A stretch of DNA of 64,000 nucleotides from Chitinophaga agrisoli (lineage in GTDB: Bacteria; Bacteroidota; Bacteroidia; Chitinophagales; Chitinophagaceae), in the NCBI RefSeq assembly GCF_008386695.1, contig NZ_VUOC01000001.1, positions 116,364-180,363 of the forward strand, read 5' to 3'. Position numbers and translations under genes: made by a program. Below, one piece after another: positions 28,903-36,914 of this stretch. The first letter of the stretch is position 1. The number at the start of each line of letters is the position of its first letter. The notes beneath the pieces are model-generated. The model had not been told where the DNA came from and ran no database searches. It worked only from the letters and a program-made list of their open reading frames with translations.

Positions 28903-29229
28903 CTATACTATTTCCACCCCTTCCACGATGCCCGGCTCCTTTTCTGCGGCCCTTGCGGCCACTTCAAAACGGTTCTGCATATATCCATGGCGCCGGTACT
29001 CAGCCAGGTACAGCCACAGGAACCACAGTATCCCATATTGCCGGTACTGCTTAACATGGCAAACTTCATGCCTCACCCAGGCCACATTGGCCAGGAACTG
29101 TTGCCGGCCTATGCCGTACAGATGTATGGTGCGGCCTAGCACAATGGCCATCCGGGGGCTGTCCATTTTTCGGGCAGCCCGCCGGGCCAGCCAGGAATGT
29201 TCTTTAATACGGCACTTTATTTTTTCCAA
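28903..29229 (-). CDS. Small HExxH protein (DUF4157-like)
   Basis: A 108-residue basic protein with a zinc-protease-like motif HEVCH (near residues 54-58) within AWVRHEVCHVKQYRQYGILWFLWLYLAEY. The size and motif resemble short DUF4157-type proteins of Bacteroidota, usually lacking the rest of a full peptidase domain. The hydrophobic ILWFLWLYL stretch could touch the membrane. Its start overlaps the end of the DUF5777 gene by 13 bp, so it is co-translated with it at the end of the cytochrome/YceI operon. Whether it is an active peptidase is unknown. Confidence 0.75.
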   Translation of the reverse strand: MEKIKCRIKEHSWLARRAARKMDSPRMAIVLGRTIHLYGIGRQQFLANVAWVRHEVCHVKQYRQYGILWFLWLYLAEYRRHGYMQNRFEVAARAAEKEPGIVEGVEIV

Positions 29230-30170
29230 TCTTTTTTACCGAATAGCGAAAATCTCCGTGAAATGTTGAAACCCCAACGGAACTGCCCCTGTAACCAGGA
29301 TGACCTCGTCTCAGGTATGAACTGGTTTTCCAGTATAGCCGTGGAGTTGGTAAAGTTAACGCTAAACACGTGACCGCCAGTCTCTATTTCTAAACCTGCT
29401 CCCAGGGGATTGAAGAACTTCACACCCAGGGATTTGTAATAATCCTTACTGGTCTGGTCACGGAAAGGAACGTAATATTCCGCTATGAATGCCAGTCTTT
29501 TAGATAATTTGATACGGCCGCTGCCACCCAGGGCAAACATATTGTTCATGTCCATGTACCCCACACGGTTGCGGTGCACATAGGTGGGAGACAGGGTCAG
29601 TGACAACCAGTTGCCAAACTTACGGGCTATGATCGCCTGACCTACGTAGGTCATACGGTCCGTAAACTCGTCAAAATGGCTGGCAGCCGTCAGATCATCG
29701 CTGGAGGTCATGGAGCTCACCGTTACGTTACCAAATACGGATAAGGAGAACGGCATATGATCGTCTGTTGTCTGTTTCAGGATCCGGTATTTAGCCAGCC
29801 CTTCAAAGATTTGGGTCAGGTCGCCGGAGCCCTTGGCGCGGCTGATGCCCACCATCAGGTTGTCCGAAATACCATACTCAAATGCAATACGTATATCGCT
29901 GGAGTTGTCCAGGCCAAAGGCTGTTTTACCGCCTCCAAATTCCCCGCCGGCATCGCCAAAACGGTGAGCTACCCTAAAATCCAGCTCATGCTTTTTCAGC
30001 GTTTCATTGGAATGCCCCATAATGATGCGGGTGGATTTAAAAGTGCCGGTTACCGGCTGATGCCCTGTAGTAGAGTCTTTAAACATGTTACTCAGGTCAT
30101 CCTGTGCCCGGCTGGTCATGCTCAGGCTACAGCACATCAATAGTACACATAATAGACGCATTGTCTTCAT
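29217..30170 (-). CDS. DUF5777 family outer-membrane beta-barrel protein
   Basis: A 317-residue exported barrel. The signal peptide is MRLLCVLLMCCSLSMTSRAQ, reached from ATG at 30170; the frame is open further to 30239, but that part lacks a signal in position. Strand-like repeats include LDFRVAHRFGDAGGEFGGGKTAFGLDNSSDIRIAFEYGISDNLMVGISRAKG and IKLSKRLAFIAEYYVPF. It matches the DUF5777 family, commonly found beside YceI and cytochrome c genes. It lies 43 bp after YceI and overlaps the HExxH gene. Function is unknown; the context suggests envelope redox or lipid-like cargo. Confidence 0.82.
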   Translation of the reverse strand: MKTMRLLCVLLMCCSLSMTSRAQDDLSNMFKDSTTGHQPVTGTFKSTRIIMGHSNETLKKHELDFRVAHRFGDAGGEFGGGKTAFGLDNSSDIRIAFEYGISDNLMVGISRAKGSGDLTQIFEGLAKYRILKQTTDDHMPFSLSVFGNVTVSSMTSSDDLTAASHFDEFTDRMTYVGQAIIARKFGNWLSLTLSPTYVHRNRVGYMDMNNMFALGGSGRIKLSKRLAFIAEYYVPFRDQTSKDYYKSLGVKFFNPLGAGLEIETGGHVFSVNFTNSTAILENQFIPETRSSWLQGQFRWGFNISRRFSLFGKKDWKK

Positions 30171-30213
30171 AGCTCTTGGTTTGTATCGCTGTTTTAGTTT
30201 AAACCTTGGTTGT

Positions 30214-30774
30214 TTATTTGGCGGCAGTTGCAGCCGCAATGTAGGTGGCGTTTACAGTTACTTCCACTACCTCTGCAATGTTCTTGATCACCAGGGTAGG
30301 TATCTTGATCTTATGGTCTTCCAGCTTCACGTTAAATTTACAGGTAGCTGTCAGTTGCCCGTTGTTTACCGTAACAGTGCCTTTTTCCGTGTACGCCTTT
30401 TGTACGCCATGGATCGTCATGTTGCCATCTACCGTTACGTCATAGGTGCCGTTTTTGGTACAATCTATCGGACCGGATAATTTACCCTTGAATTCAGCCC
30501 AGGGATACTTTTCCGTTTCCAGGTAGTTCTCGTTAAAGTGCTCCTGCATCAATTTTTTCTTGAACTGAAAGGTATTTACCGGTACTTTAAAGTAGATAGC
30601 CCCCGTTTTAGCATTGATGGCAGCAACTCCTTTATCCGTTTTGGCTTCTATATCCTCCAGTGGTGCGGATGAAAAGAAAGAGAGATTAGCGTTGCGGCAG
30701 GAATAAACATCCTGCCCAAAAGCATGTAGCACGCCTAATAGAAGAACGGTAAATAAAATGATTTGCTTCTTCAC
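30214..30774 (-). CDS. YceI family periplasmic protein
   Basis: A 186-residue exported protein. It has a signal peptide (KKQIILFTVLLLGVLHAFGQ) and a lipocalin-like YceI domain, seen in AAINAKTGAIYFKVPVNTFQFKKKLMQEHFNENYLETEKYPWAEFKG and KFNVKLEDHKIKIPTLVIKNIAEVVEVTVNATYI. YceI proteins bind isoprenoid-like amphiphiles such as polyprenols or quinone precursors. It lies 119 bp after the cytochrome c gene and 43 bp before the DUF5777 barrel. Together they may form a quinone- or electron-linked envelope unit, which is an inference from order. Confidence 0.9.
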   Translation of the reverse strand: MKKQIILFTVLLLGVLHAFGQDVYSCRNANLSFFSSAPLEDIEAKTDKGVAAINAKTGAIYFKVPVNTFQFKKKLMQEHFNENYLETEKYPWAEFKGKLSGPIDCTKNGTYDVTVDGNMTIHGVQKAYTEKGTVTVNNGQLTATCKFNVKLEDHKIKIPTLVIKNIAEVVEVTVNATYIAAATAAK

Positions 30775-30893
30775 CTTTTATAGTTTTTTGATTGAAAATC
30801 TATGAGCAGCTGATAGCCGGCAGCATGCGGGTAGTCATCCCCCGTCTTTATCTTTAAGCGCCACAAATTGCCGGCTATCGCCCAAAACATCAA

Positions 30894-31259
30894 CTATTCC
30901 GGCATCCCGTTAGATATCCAGCAGCTGATGGAGTCGCGTACCGCCTGGGGCAGCGGGCCTGAGCCCTGCGGCATATCAGCCTGCGGGCCCGTTACGCGCA
31001 GCCGGAATACGGCTTCGTTATTGCTGATAAAACTCCTGAACTTGGCAAGCGTGTTAAAATCTGCGCCCAGGGGCGCAGTGGAGCCACTATGGCATCCTGT
31101 GCAGGTACGTTGCACAAGCCCGTATACATAGGCAGAGCTGATCTGTTTGGTGCTGCAATCACCTGAAACGGGACCGGTCTCCGGCGCTGCGGCTTCTTTG
31201 TTGGTACATCCAAAAACGGCTACGGCCAGTAGGCTAAACAATAAGAGATATGTTCTCAT
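30894..31259 (-). CDS. c-type cytochrome lipoprotein
   Basis: A 121-residue small lipoprotein. The signal ends in AVAVFGC (about Cys18). A single heme c motif CTGCH occurs near residue 54 (VQRTCTGCHSGSTAPLGADFNTLAKF). The likely distal Met ligand is in ADMPQG near residue 98. The ending (LPQAVRDSISCWISNGMPE) is like that of Planctomycete-type cytochrome modules. It heads the operon cytochrome - YceI - DUF5777 - HExxH. It probably passes electrons at the outer face of a membrane; its redox partner is not visible. Confidence 0.85.
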   Translation of the reverse strand: MRTYLLLFSLLAVAVFGCTNKEAAAPETGPVSGDCSTKQISSAYVYGLVQRTCTGCHSGSTAPLGADFNTLAKFRSFISNNEAVFRLRVTGPQADMPQGSGPLPQAVRDSISCWISNGMPE

Positions 31260-31463
31260 GCTTTAAAAGAAGGATTTAATGAAGGAATTATTTATTTGCA
31301 TTTAAATTGTTTAACAATAGTAATTTCACGCAAGGCGACTGGTATCAAGGATAGCCTGTCCTTCATACACAATTAATACGATAGCAGTTTAAAAACAGTT
31401 GCCTGCAATAACGGCGGAACACAAAATATGCATTAAATTATACTTAAATATATCTGTAAGGTC

Positions 31464-32753
31464 ATGACAATTGATGAGCTATATAGGATTTACCGGCAAC
31501 ATCCTGCTGTTCAAACGGATACGCGCAAACTTAAACCCAATGATATTTTTTTCGCCCTTAAAGGACCGAACTTTAACGGTAACACCTATGCGGAAAAAGC
31601 GCTGGAATTAGGAGCCGCATTTGCCGTGGTGGATGAGGAAGCCTACCATACGCAACCCGATCGTATGATGCTGGTGCCCGATGCCCTGCATACCTTACAG
31701 CAGCTGGCCCACTGGCACCGCATGCAGCTTAATATTCCCATACTGGCCATCACCGGTACTAACGGCAAAACAACCACGAAAGAGCTGATAAGCGCCGTAC
31801 TGGCCAGCCACTGGAAAACTATAGCCACCGTGGGCAACCTCAATAACCATATCGGCGTGCCCCTTACGCTGCTTAGCATACTGCCGGGCACAGAGATCGC
31901 CGTTATCGAAATGGGGGCTAACCATCAACATGAGATCGAAAGCTATTGCCGTATCGCAAGGCCTACGCACGGCATTATCACGAATATAGGCAAGGCCCAC
32001 CTGGAAGGATTTGGCAGTGAAGAAGGCGTGCGCAAGGCCAAAGGCGAATTATATGATTTCTTACGCGATCACGACGGCACCGTGTTCCTCTGCAATAATT
32101 ACCCCTACCTGCTGGAAATGAGCAAAGGCATACCGGAAGTGATCACCTACGGCGAACAAGACGCAGACATCACCGGCACCCCCCTGGCAGAAACTGCCCT
32201 GCTGGGCGTACAGCTCACCGGCGAGGATGCGGATACCATCGGTACCCTGCAAACCCGCCTGACCGGCGCCTATAATTTCCCGAACGTAATGGCCGCCGTA
32301 ACGGCAGGTATTTATTTTGACGTACCGGCAGACAAGATAAAAGCGGCTATAGAAGGCTACGTGCCTTCCAACAACCGCTCCCAGGTAATACAACAAGGCT
32401 CCAATACCATTATCATGGATGCCTATAATGCCAACCCTTCCAGCATGCGCGCCGCTATAGAGAACTTCAGCGGTATCAATGCCGCCAAAAAAGTACTGTT
32501 ACTGGGCGCAATGATGGAACTGGGACCGGACAGCGTAAAGGAACATCAGGCCCTGGCAGACCTGCTGCAGCGTACCCATTGGCACGCCGTGGTACTGGTA
32601 GGCGGGGATTTCAGTAAGATCCAGCACCCTTATATCTACCTGGAAAATGCCGCCGAAGCGGCACAGTGGCTGCAGCAACAACAGTTTACAGATACTTATT
32701 TGCTGGTAAAAGGATCGAGGAGTATTGGGATGGAGAAGGTGATTGCGGTGTAG
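31464..32753 (+). CDS. murF: UDP-MurNAc-tripeptide:D-Ala-D-Ala ligase MurF (stand-alone)
   Basis: A 429-residue Mur ligase adding D-Ala-D-Ala to the peptidoglycan precursor in the cytoplasm. The ATP loop is TGTNGKTTTKE near residue 97. The central domain has NIGKAHLEGFGSEEGVRKAKGELYDFL near residue 173, and IIMDAYNANPSSMRAAIENF near 313 is the MurF-type C-terminal domain entry. Length is standard. A second MurF domain, fused to alanine racemase, occurs at 41194. The canonical P-loop here makes this the more certain ligase. Confidence 0.94.
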   Translation: MTIDELYRIYRQHPAVQTDTRKLKPNDIFFALKGPNFNGNTYAEKALELGAAFAVVDEEAYHTQPDRMMLVPDALHTLQQLAHWHRMQLNIPILAITGTNGKTTTKELISAVLASHWKTIATVGNLNNHIGVPLTLLSILPGTEIAVIEMGANHQHEIESYCRIARPTHGIITNIGKAHLEGFGSEEGVRKAKGELYDFLRDHDGTVFLCNNYPYLLEMSKGIPEVITYGEQDADITGTPLAETALLGVQLTGEDADTIGTLQTRLTGAYNFPNVMAAVTAGIYFDVPADKIKAAIEGYVPSNNRSQVIQQGSNTIIMDAYNANPSSMRAAIENFSGINAAKKVLLLGAMMELGPDSVKEHQALADLLQRTHWHAVVLVGGDFSKIQHPYIYLENAAEAAQWLQQQQFTDTYLLVKGSRSIGMEKVIAV

Positions 32754-33141
32754 AAAAATTGACGCCCCTGCCCGTTCTTAAAGCCGGCAGGGGCAATCCG
32801 TAGCAGCATCCTGGATATAACAACGACCGCTCTCCAACAACTAAAATATTTCCCCTCTTAACTTCCCAGCGTCAAAAGATAGCTTAGGTTCGCATTAACC
32901 AAAACAAGCTAAAATGACTATCATTGTAATAGCGTTAAATGGTGGCGGCCAAGGCGGATAATCTTAGCATTATCTTTTATAGGTCCATTCAACTACAATC
33001 GTGCTTGCTGCCGTAATAACTATTCCCTTTCCATCTTCTTTCCGGTACGGTAATGCCGCAACTATAACGCAAGCAATTGATATCGATAAGATTCTACAGC
33101 ATGATCTGAGTTCGCTGTTCTAAAAATTCGTAAATTTGCGT
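32754..33141. other. Gene-free stretch between murF and the accessory patch
   Basis: No credible coding frame is seen. At 32764-32794 there is a hairpin with a 9-bp stem (GCCCCTGCC / GGCAGGGGC) but no T-run, possibly a terminator of murF. A TAnnTTTG box (TAAATTTG, 33131-33138) ends the stretch. The rest shows no recognised structure, and base composition becomes more AT-rich after about 32.9 kb. Confidence 0.6.
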
Positions 33142-33312
33142 ATGACAATTTCCAGTTACAATAGAATTAAGGCGTTGTTATTAGAGCAAAGGCGGCAGGT
33201 GACCAATTCATCAGCGGCCGCATCTCAACTGATAACCGATTTAGGCATCAGGGATATTTTAGTGAATGTTCCAGCTAAAAAAAGAACCGCTGCTAAAAAA
33301 GTAAACGCTTAA
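33142..33312 (+). CDS. Small ORF (56 aa) before the ART-like gene
   Basis: The frame begins with MTISSYNRIKALLLEQRRQ and ends with KKRTAAKKVNA, giving 56 residues with a helical centre (SSAAASQLITDLGIRDILVNV) and a Lys-rich basic tail. A -7 box TAAATTTG ends 3 bp before the ATG, so the message would be leaderless or nearly so. It lies 84 bp before the ADP-ribosyltransferase-like gene on the same strand. The size and order recall the small partner of a toxin-antitoxin pair, but no known antitoxin motif is seen. It may also be a fortuitous frame. Confidence 0.5.
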   Translation: MTISSYNRIKALLLEQRRQVTNSSAAASQLITDLGIRDILVNVPAKKRTAAKKVNA

Positions 33313-33396
33313 AAAAGCATTGCGAAGTAACGTTTAGTGTTTAGTTAGCCTCCCATATCTTTTTATTCGAAATCCCACAAACCAACCAACCATTTA

Positions 33397-34167
33397 ATGG
33401 CCCCACCATTTATCTATTCATCAGATCCAGGGTTAATTATAGGATTTCATGGCTGTGACCAGGAAGTAAGAGATAACATTGTATTTGGCCACTCTTCACT
33501 TCGACCGAGTAAAAATAAATGGGATTGGCTGGGTGGCGGCATGTATTTTTGGCAAAATAATTACGAACGCGCATTACAGTATGCAACAGATCCACCTACA
33601 AAATCGGCCATAAAAACACCTGCAGTACTTGGCGTAATTTTTAATCTTGGTCATTGTCTGGACCTTACGGATAAAGAAGGTATTGATCTGGTAAAACTGT
33701 CTTACGACACCTTAAGTAAATCTGCAAAACAAGTGCAAAAAGCGCTTCCTCATAACAGCAACCCTAAAGAAAATCCTGATTCAAAGGACAAAATCATTAG
33801 AAGACTTGATTGCGCAGTGATAAATAACATTCACTCGTTATTGGAGAAAAACAATGAGGCGCCTTTCGAATCTGTAAGGGCCGTATTCTTTGAAGGAGAA
33901 GAGGTCTATGAAATGCAGGCTTCCTGGACAAAACCCATGTTCAGATCTGTATTAGAAATCCCAATCTTATTAAAGCATTCTTTATTCCCCGCAGAGCAGT
34001 TAAGTGGCTATGATAATAACACCGCACAGGTCAGGAAAGTATCAATTCCCTTTCTGGGAAACGTCAGCAAACTACCAGCAAAGGAAAACGTTTCGCAAAT
34101 TAGCAGGTACAAGCCAGCGCAACAGAAGAGGATAAGTCAAATCAACAGCAAAAACACCCACACTTAA
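33397..34167 (+). CDS. Putative ADP-ribosyltransferase-fold protein
   Basis: A 256-residue protein without signal peptide or membrane helix. GFHGCD (His18), WDWLGGGMYFWQNNYERALQYA (Tyr50) and FFEGEEVYE (Glu166, 168 or 169) are spaced like the His-Tyr-Glu motifs of the diphtheria-toxin-like ADP-ribosyltransferase fold, where the first motif is usually [YF]HGT. I recall similar uncharacterised proteins with HGCD...DWLG.G.YFWE in many bacteria, but cannot name the family. The C-terminal 50 residues are Lys/Ser/Gln rich and look unstructured. Codon use is more AT-rich than in flanking genes, which suggests transfer. Function as a toxin, defence effector or modifier is inferred. Confidence 0.65.
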   Translation: MAPPFIYSSDPGLIIGFHGCDQEVRDNIVFGHSSLRPSKNKWDWLGGGMYFWQNNYERALQYATDPPTKSAIKTPAVLGVIFNLGHCLDLTDKEGIDLVKLSYDTLSKSAKQVQKALPHNSNPKENPDSKDKIIRRLDCAVINNIHSLLEKNNEAPFESVRAVFFEGEEVYEMQASWTKPMFRSVLEIPILLKHSLFPAEQLSGYDNNTAQVRKVSIPFLGNVSKLPAKENVSQISRYKPAQQKRISQINSKNTHT

Positions 34168-34577
34168 CGTGCGCGCTCAAATCAATAAACCAGTCAGTAA
34201 ATAACATTTGGAAACCATAGGGTCGCATCCTCTACTCATCCTCCCAAAAAATCCGGGGTCAGTCGCTCCTTCAAACCTCAACCGCCCCATCCTCTATATA
34301 TAAAAGTCAGCCTTTAAAAAAAGAGACCTGCAAGCTAAAAAACCCGCAGGTGTTCATAACCTATGCCAACTTTAGAGTTCGTTTTTAAAAAAACACGCTT
34401 AATTACGCTTTTTTCTATCTGTAAACACTCTCGAAATTCAATAATTATATATAAACAAAATGTCGTTCTCTCTTGTCACTACTAGACAATGTATTACACA
34501 ATGCATACCATTTTGCCTGTATTGATTCCAATTCCGCCCGCTTTTCGTGCTTCTATAGTTTATTTACGAGGCTGCGT

Positions 34578-34805
34578 TATGTTTGGATTTACTAAAATGG
34601 AAAAATTTTCATCAAGGACAAAAAACTGGTAATCAGGCTGTAATAAATGCAGATGTCCAGTCTGCCTCCTCGCGGACCGTCCGGAGATGACGCGCTGATT
34701 TCCCGGTGTTTACCCCGGTAATATTCCGATGTTTATCTGATGACCATTTTGGGGTGAAGTGTACAAACTACATTTACAGCCTACACCCCGCCGGGGTGTG
34801 TTTTT
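34578..34805 (+). ncRNA. Possible small RNA with own promoter and terminator
   Basis: A -7 box TATGTTTG (34578-34585) is followed about 200 bp later by a strong terminator hairpin: ACACCCC / GGGGTGT (34783-34789, 34793-34799) plus TTTTT. The interval contains other short palindromes (GGACCGTCC and CCCGG...CCGGG) and is more GC-rich than its surroundings, yet holds only ORFs of 11 and 24 codons. The terminator is more than 600 bp from the nearest upstream gene on that strand, which argues for an independent transcript. No known RNA family is recognised. Confidence 0.35.
34783..34805 (+). terminator. Orphan Rho-independent terminator
   Basis: A 7-bp GC-rich stem with a 3-nt loop is followed by G and five T. 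The nearest plus-strand gene ends at 34167, so this may terminate an unannotated transcript. Confidence 0.65.
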
Positions 34806-34877
34806 CTGTTGTTGTGGAACAAATTCCGCAGTATAGGGTTTCGTACTTATTATAATGCTTCGCGCCAACCAGGTGCA

Positions 34878-34941
34878 CATATCTCCCATATCTCATCCAT
34901 ATGCCTCCCATATCACACACATATGCAACCCATATATTTCC
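34878..34941. repeat. 11-bp tandem array (CATAT + 6 variable)
   Basis: After a 9-bp first unit (CATATCTCC), five exact 11-bp units follow: CATATCTCATC, CATATGCCTCC, CATATCACACA, CATATGCAACC, CATATATTTCC. CATAT is constant and the other six bases vary. It lies 35 bp downstream of the end of the epimerase gene. Confidence 0.8.
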
Positions 34942-34975
34942 TCGTAAACCGGGCATTTCAGACCTCCCCAGCTCC

Positions 34976-35377
34976 TCATTTCCGCTCCTGGCAAAGCTCT
35001 ACGAGCACCCCGTTCGTGTCTTTCGGGTGTAGAAAGCAAATCAGCTTATTATCCGCGCCCACCTTAGGCCTGTCCTGTAATAGCGTAAACCCTTCCCCGG
35101 CCAGCCGTTGCATTTCTGCCTCAATATCAGCCACTTCAAAGGCAATATGATGCAGGCCCACCCCCTTTTTTGCAACGAATTTAGCGATCGCACTATCCGG
35201 CCCGGTGGCTTCCAGCAGCTCTAACTTAGTATCCCCCTGCAGGAAAAATGCCGTTTCTACCTGCTCACTCTCCACCTTTTCCCTTTTATAACAAGGCGTA
35301 TTTAACAGTTTTTCAAATAAAGGCACTGATTCTGCCAAAGATGCCACCGCAATCCCTATGTGTTCAACTTTTAACAT
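34976..35377 (-). CDS. mce: Methylmalonyl-CoA epimerase
   Basis: A 133-residue VOC-fold metalloenzyme interconverting the R and S forms of methylmalonyl-CoA. The metal ligands can be placed: His of VEHIGIAVASL at the start, Glu in KLELLEATGPDS, His in GVGLHHIAFEVADIEAEM near residues 75-92, and Glu in GVLVELCQERK at the end. Length is standard. It stands alone on the minus strand. It belongs to the propionyl-CoA/succinyl-CoA pathway together with the B12-binding subunit at 52613; the large mutase chains are not in this window. Confidence 0.93.
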   Translation of the reverse strand: MLKVEHIGIAVASLAESVPLFEKLLNTPCYKREKVESEQVETAFFLQGDTKLELLEATGPDSAIAKFVAKKGVGLHHIAFEVADIEAEMQRLAGEGFTLLQDRPKVGADNKLICFLHPKDTNGVLVELCQERK

Positions 35378-35493
35378 GTATGCATTATTATGAACGGCAA
35401 GTTCCAGAAAAATCCTTGCAATCCCATAGAGGTATTCTATTTGCCTATCAGATTTATAGATGATGAATGGAGCGCAGATTTAAAGATTCAGTG

Positions 35494-35501
35494 TTAAATT
35501 T
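35494..35501 (+). promoter_or_regulatory. -7 box of the cysteine desulfurase gene
   Basis: TAAATTTG, an exact TAnnTTTG, lies 34 bp before the ATG at 35536. The -33 position has only a weak match. Confidence 0.45.
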
Positions 35502-35535
35502 GTAACAATTCCCTCTCTATTATAAATATATCCTT

Positions 35536-36750
35536 ATGTTGAAACTGCCTGTATACCTGGATAACAACGCAACTACTCCCTGCGATCCAAGAGTGGTAGA
35601 GGCGATGTTGCCATATTTCACAGAAACTTTTGGCAACGCGGCCAGCCGCAACCACCCCTTTGGATGGGCTGCAGAAGAGGCGGTAGACTATGCCCGGGAA
35701 CAAGTGGCCAAACTCGTAGGGGCGGAAACCAAAGAGATCGTTTTTACCTCCGGCGCTACAGAGGCCGATAACCTCGCCCTCAAGGGCGTGTTTGAGTCCT
35801 ATGCGTCCAAGGGTAATCACATCATTACGGTGGCTACAGAGCATAAAGCCGTACTGGATACCTGCAAGCACCTGGAAAAGCTGGGCGCTGCAGTTACTTT
35901 TCTACAGGTGAACCATGAGGGATTAATAGACCTCAAAGAACTGGAAGCCGCTATTACGCCTAAGACCATCCTGGTGTCCATCATGTATGCCAACAACGAG
36001 ACCGGTGTGATCTACCCCATCCGGGAGATCAGCGCCATTACCCGCCGTCATGGCGTGCTGTTAATGACAGACGCCTCCCAGGCAGTAGGTAAGATCCCCG
36101 TGGATGTGAATAAGGATTGCGTGGATATTATGGCCTTCAGCGGTCATAAGATGTATGGTCCCAAAGGCGTAGGCGCCCTCTATATCCGGCGTAAATCGCC
36201 CCGCGTAAAGATCGCCGCCCAGATGGACGGTGGCGGCCATGAAAGGGGCGTCCGCTCCGGCACCCTGAATGTGCCCGGTATTGTAGGCCTGGGTAAGGCT
36301 TGCGAAATATGCCGCCTCGAAATGGACGAAGAAGCTAAACGCCTTACCATCCTGCGCGATAAGCTGGAAAAAGCCCTGCTGCAGATGGAACAGGTATATC
36401 TGAATGGCGCGCCTGGACAGCGTTTGCCACACGTGACCAATGTTTCCTTTAAGTACGTGGAAGGCGAAAGCCTGCTCATGGGCTTTAACAAAACGATCGC
36501 CGTTTCGTCCGGCTCCGCCTGCACCAGCGCCTCCATGGAGCCCAGCTATGTGCTCAAGGCAATGGGCGTGGGCGACGATCTGGCACATTCTTCGCTTCGT
36601 TTTGGATTGGGACGCTTCACCACCGATGAACAGATAGACTATACAATACAAGCCGTCAACGATACAGTGAACCGGCTACGCGAAATAAGCCCCCTCTGGG
36701 AGATGTTTAAGGACGGTATAGACCTGAGCTCCATAGAGTGGGCACACTGA
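35536..36750 (+). CDS. Cysteine desulfurase, IscS/NifS type
   Basis: A 404-residue PLP enzyme that removes sulfur from cysteine for iron-sulfur cluster assembly. Motifs are [23 protein letters not shown] at the start, [16 protein letters not shown] near residue 74, the PLP lysine in [13 protein letters not shown] (about Lys203), and the catalytic Cys in [18 protein letters not shown] (about Cys330). The short active-site loop and [15 protein letters not shown] region place it with group I (IscS/NifS) rather than SufS. It is followed, after 164 bp of repeats, by an IscU-like scaffold gene on the same strand. Confidence 0.94.
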   Translation: MLKLPVYLDNNATTPCDPRVVEAMLPYFTETFGNAASRNHPFGWAAEEAVDYAREQVAKLVGAETKEIVFTSGATEADNLALKGVFESYASKGNHIITVATEHKAVLDTCKHLEKLGAAVTFLQVNHEGLIDLKELEAAITPKTILVSIMYANNETGVIYPIREISAITRRHGVLLMTDASQAVGKIPVDVNKDCVDIMAFSGHKMYGPKGVGALYIRRKSPRVKIAAQMDGGGHERGVRSGTLNVPGIVGLGKACEICRLEMDEEAKRLTILRDKLEKALLQMEQVYLNGAPGQRLPHVTNVSFKYVEGESLLMGFNKTIAVSSGSACTSASMEPSYVLKAMGVGDDLAHSSLRFGLGRFTTDEQIDYTIQAVNDTVNRLREISPLWEMFKDGIDLSSIEWAH

Positions 36751-36760
36751 GAAACGGTTG

Positions 36761-36911
36761 CCAGCTATCAGCTTTTAGCTTAAAAACAGCATCGCTAAAG
36801 GCTAACAGCGAATAGCCGGCAGCTTATGAATCAACCACCGCTGTAGACCTTTAATTTTGAGCAGATCGGAACCAACGCCAAAAGCTAAGCGCCAACAGCC
36901 AAAAGCTAAAG
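36761..36911. repeat. Heptamer arrays between the desulfurase and scaffold genes
   Basis: Three arrays in 7-bp register occur. At 36761-36781 the plus strand reads CCAGCTA TCAGCTT TTAGCTT. At 36794-36828 the inverted form reads GCTAAAG GCTAACA GCGAATA GCCGGCA GCTTATG. At 36877-36911 it reads GCCAAAA GCTAAGC GCCAACA GCCAAAA GCTAAAG. The last array ends 3 bp before the scaffold start codon. Confidence 0.85.
36852..36859 (+). promoter_or_regulatory. -7 box before the IscU-like gene
   Basis: TAATTTTG (exact TAnnTTTG) lies between two heptamer arrays. A transcript from here would carry the 36877-36911 array as its whole leader. Confidence 0.4.
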
Positions 36912-36914
36912 AAG

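Larger units (their letters stand above)
34168..34975. other. 808-bp gene-free accessory region
   Basis: No frame with credible coding character is present; the 60-codon minus-strand frame at 34774-34956 is made mostly of the 11-bp repeats. The first 400 bp are AT-rich. A hairpin ACCTGC/GCAGGT (34326-34351) has T7 on the minus strand. At 34578-34805 there is a possible small RNA, and at 34878-34941 an 11-bp tandem array. Confidence 0.6.
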
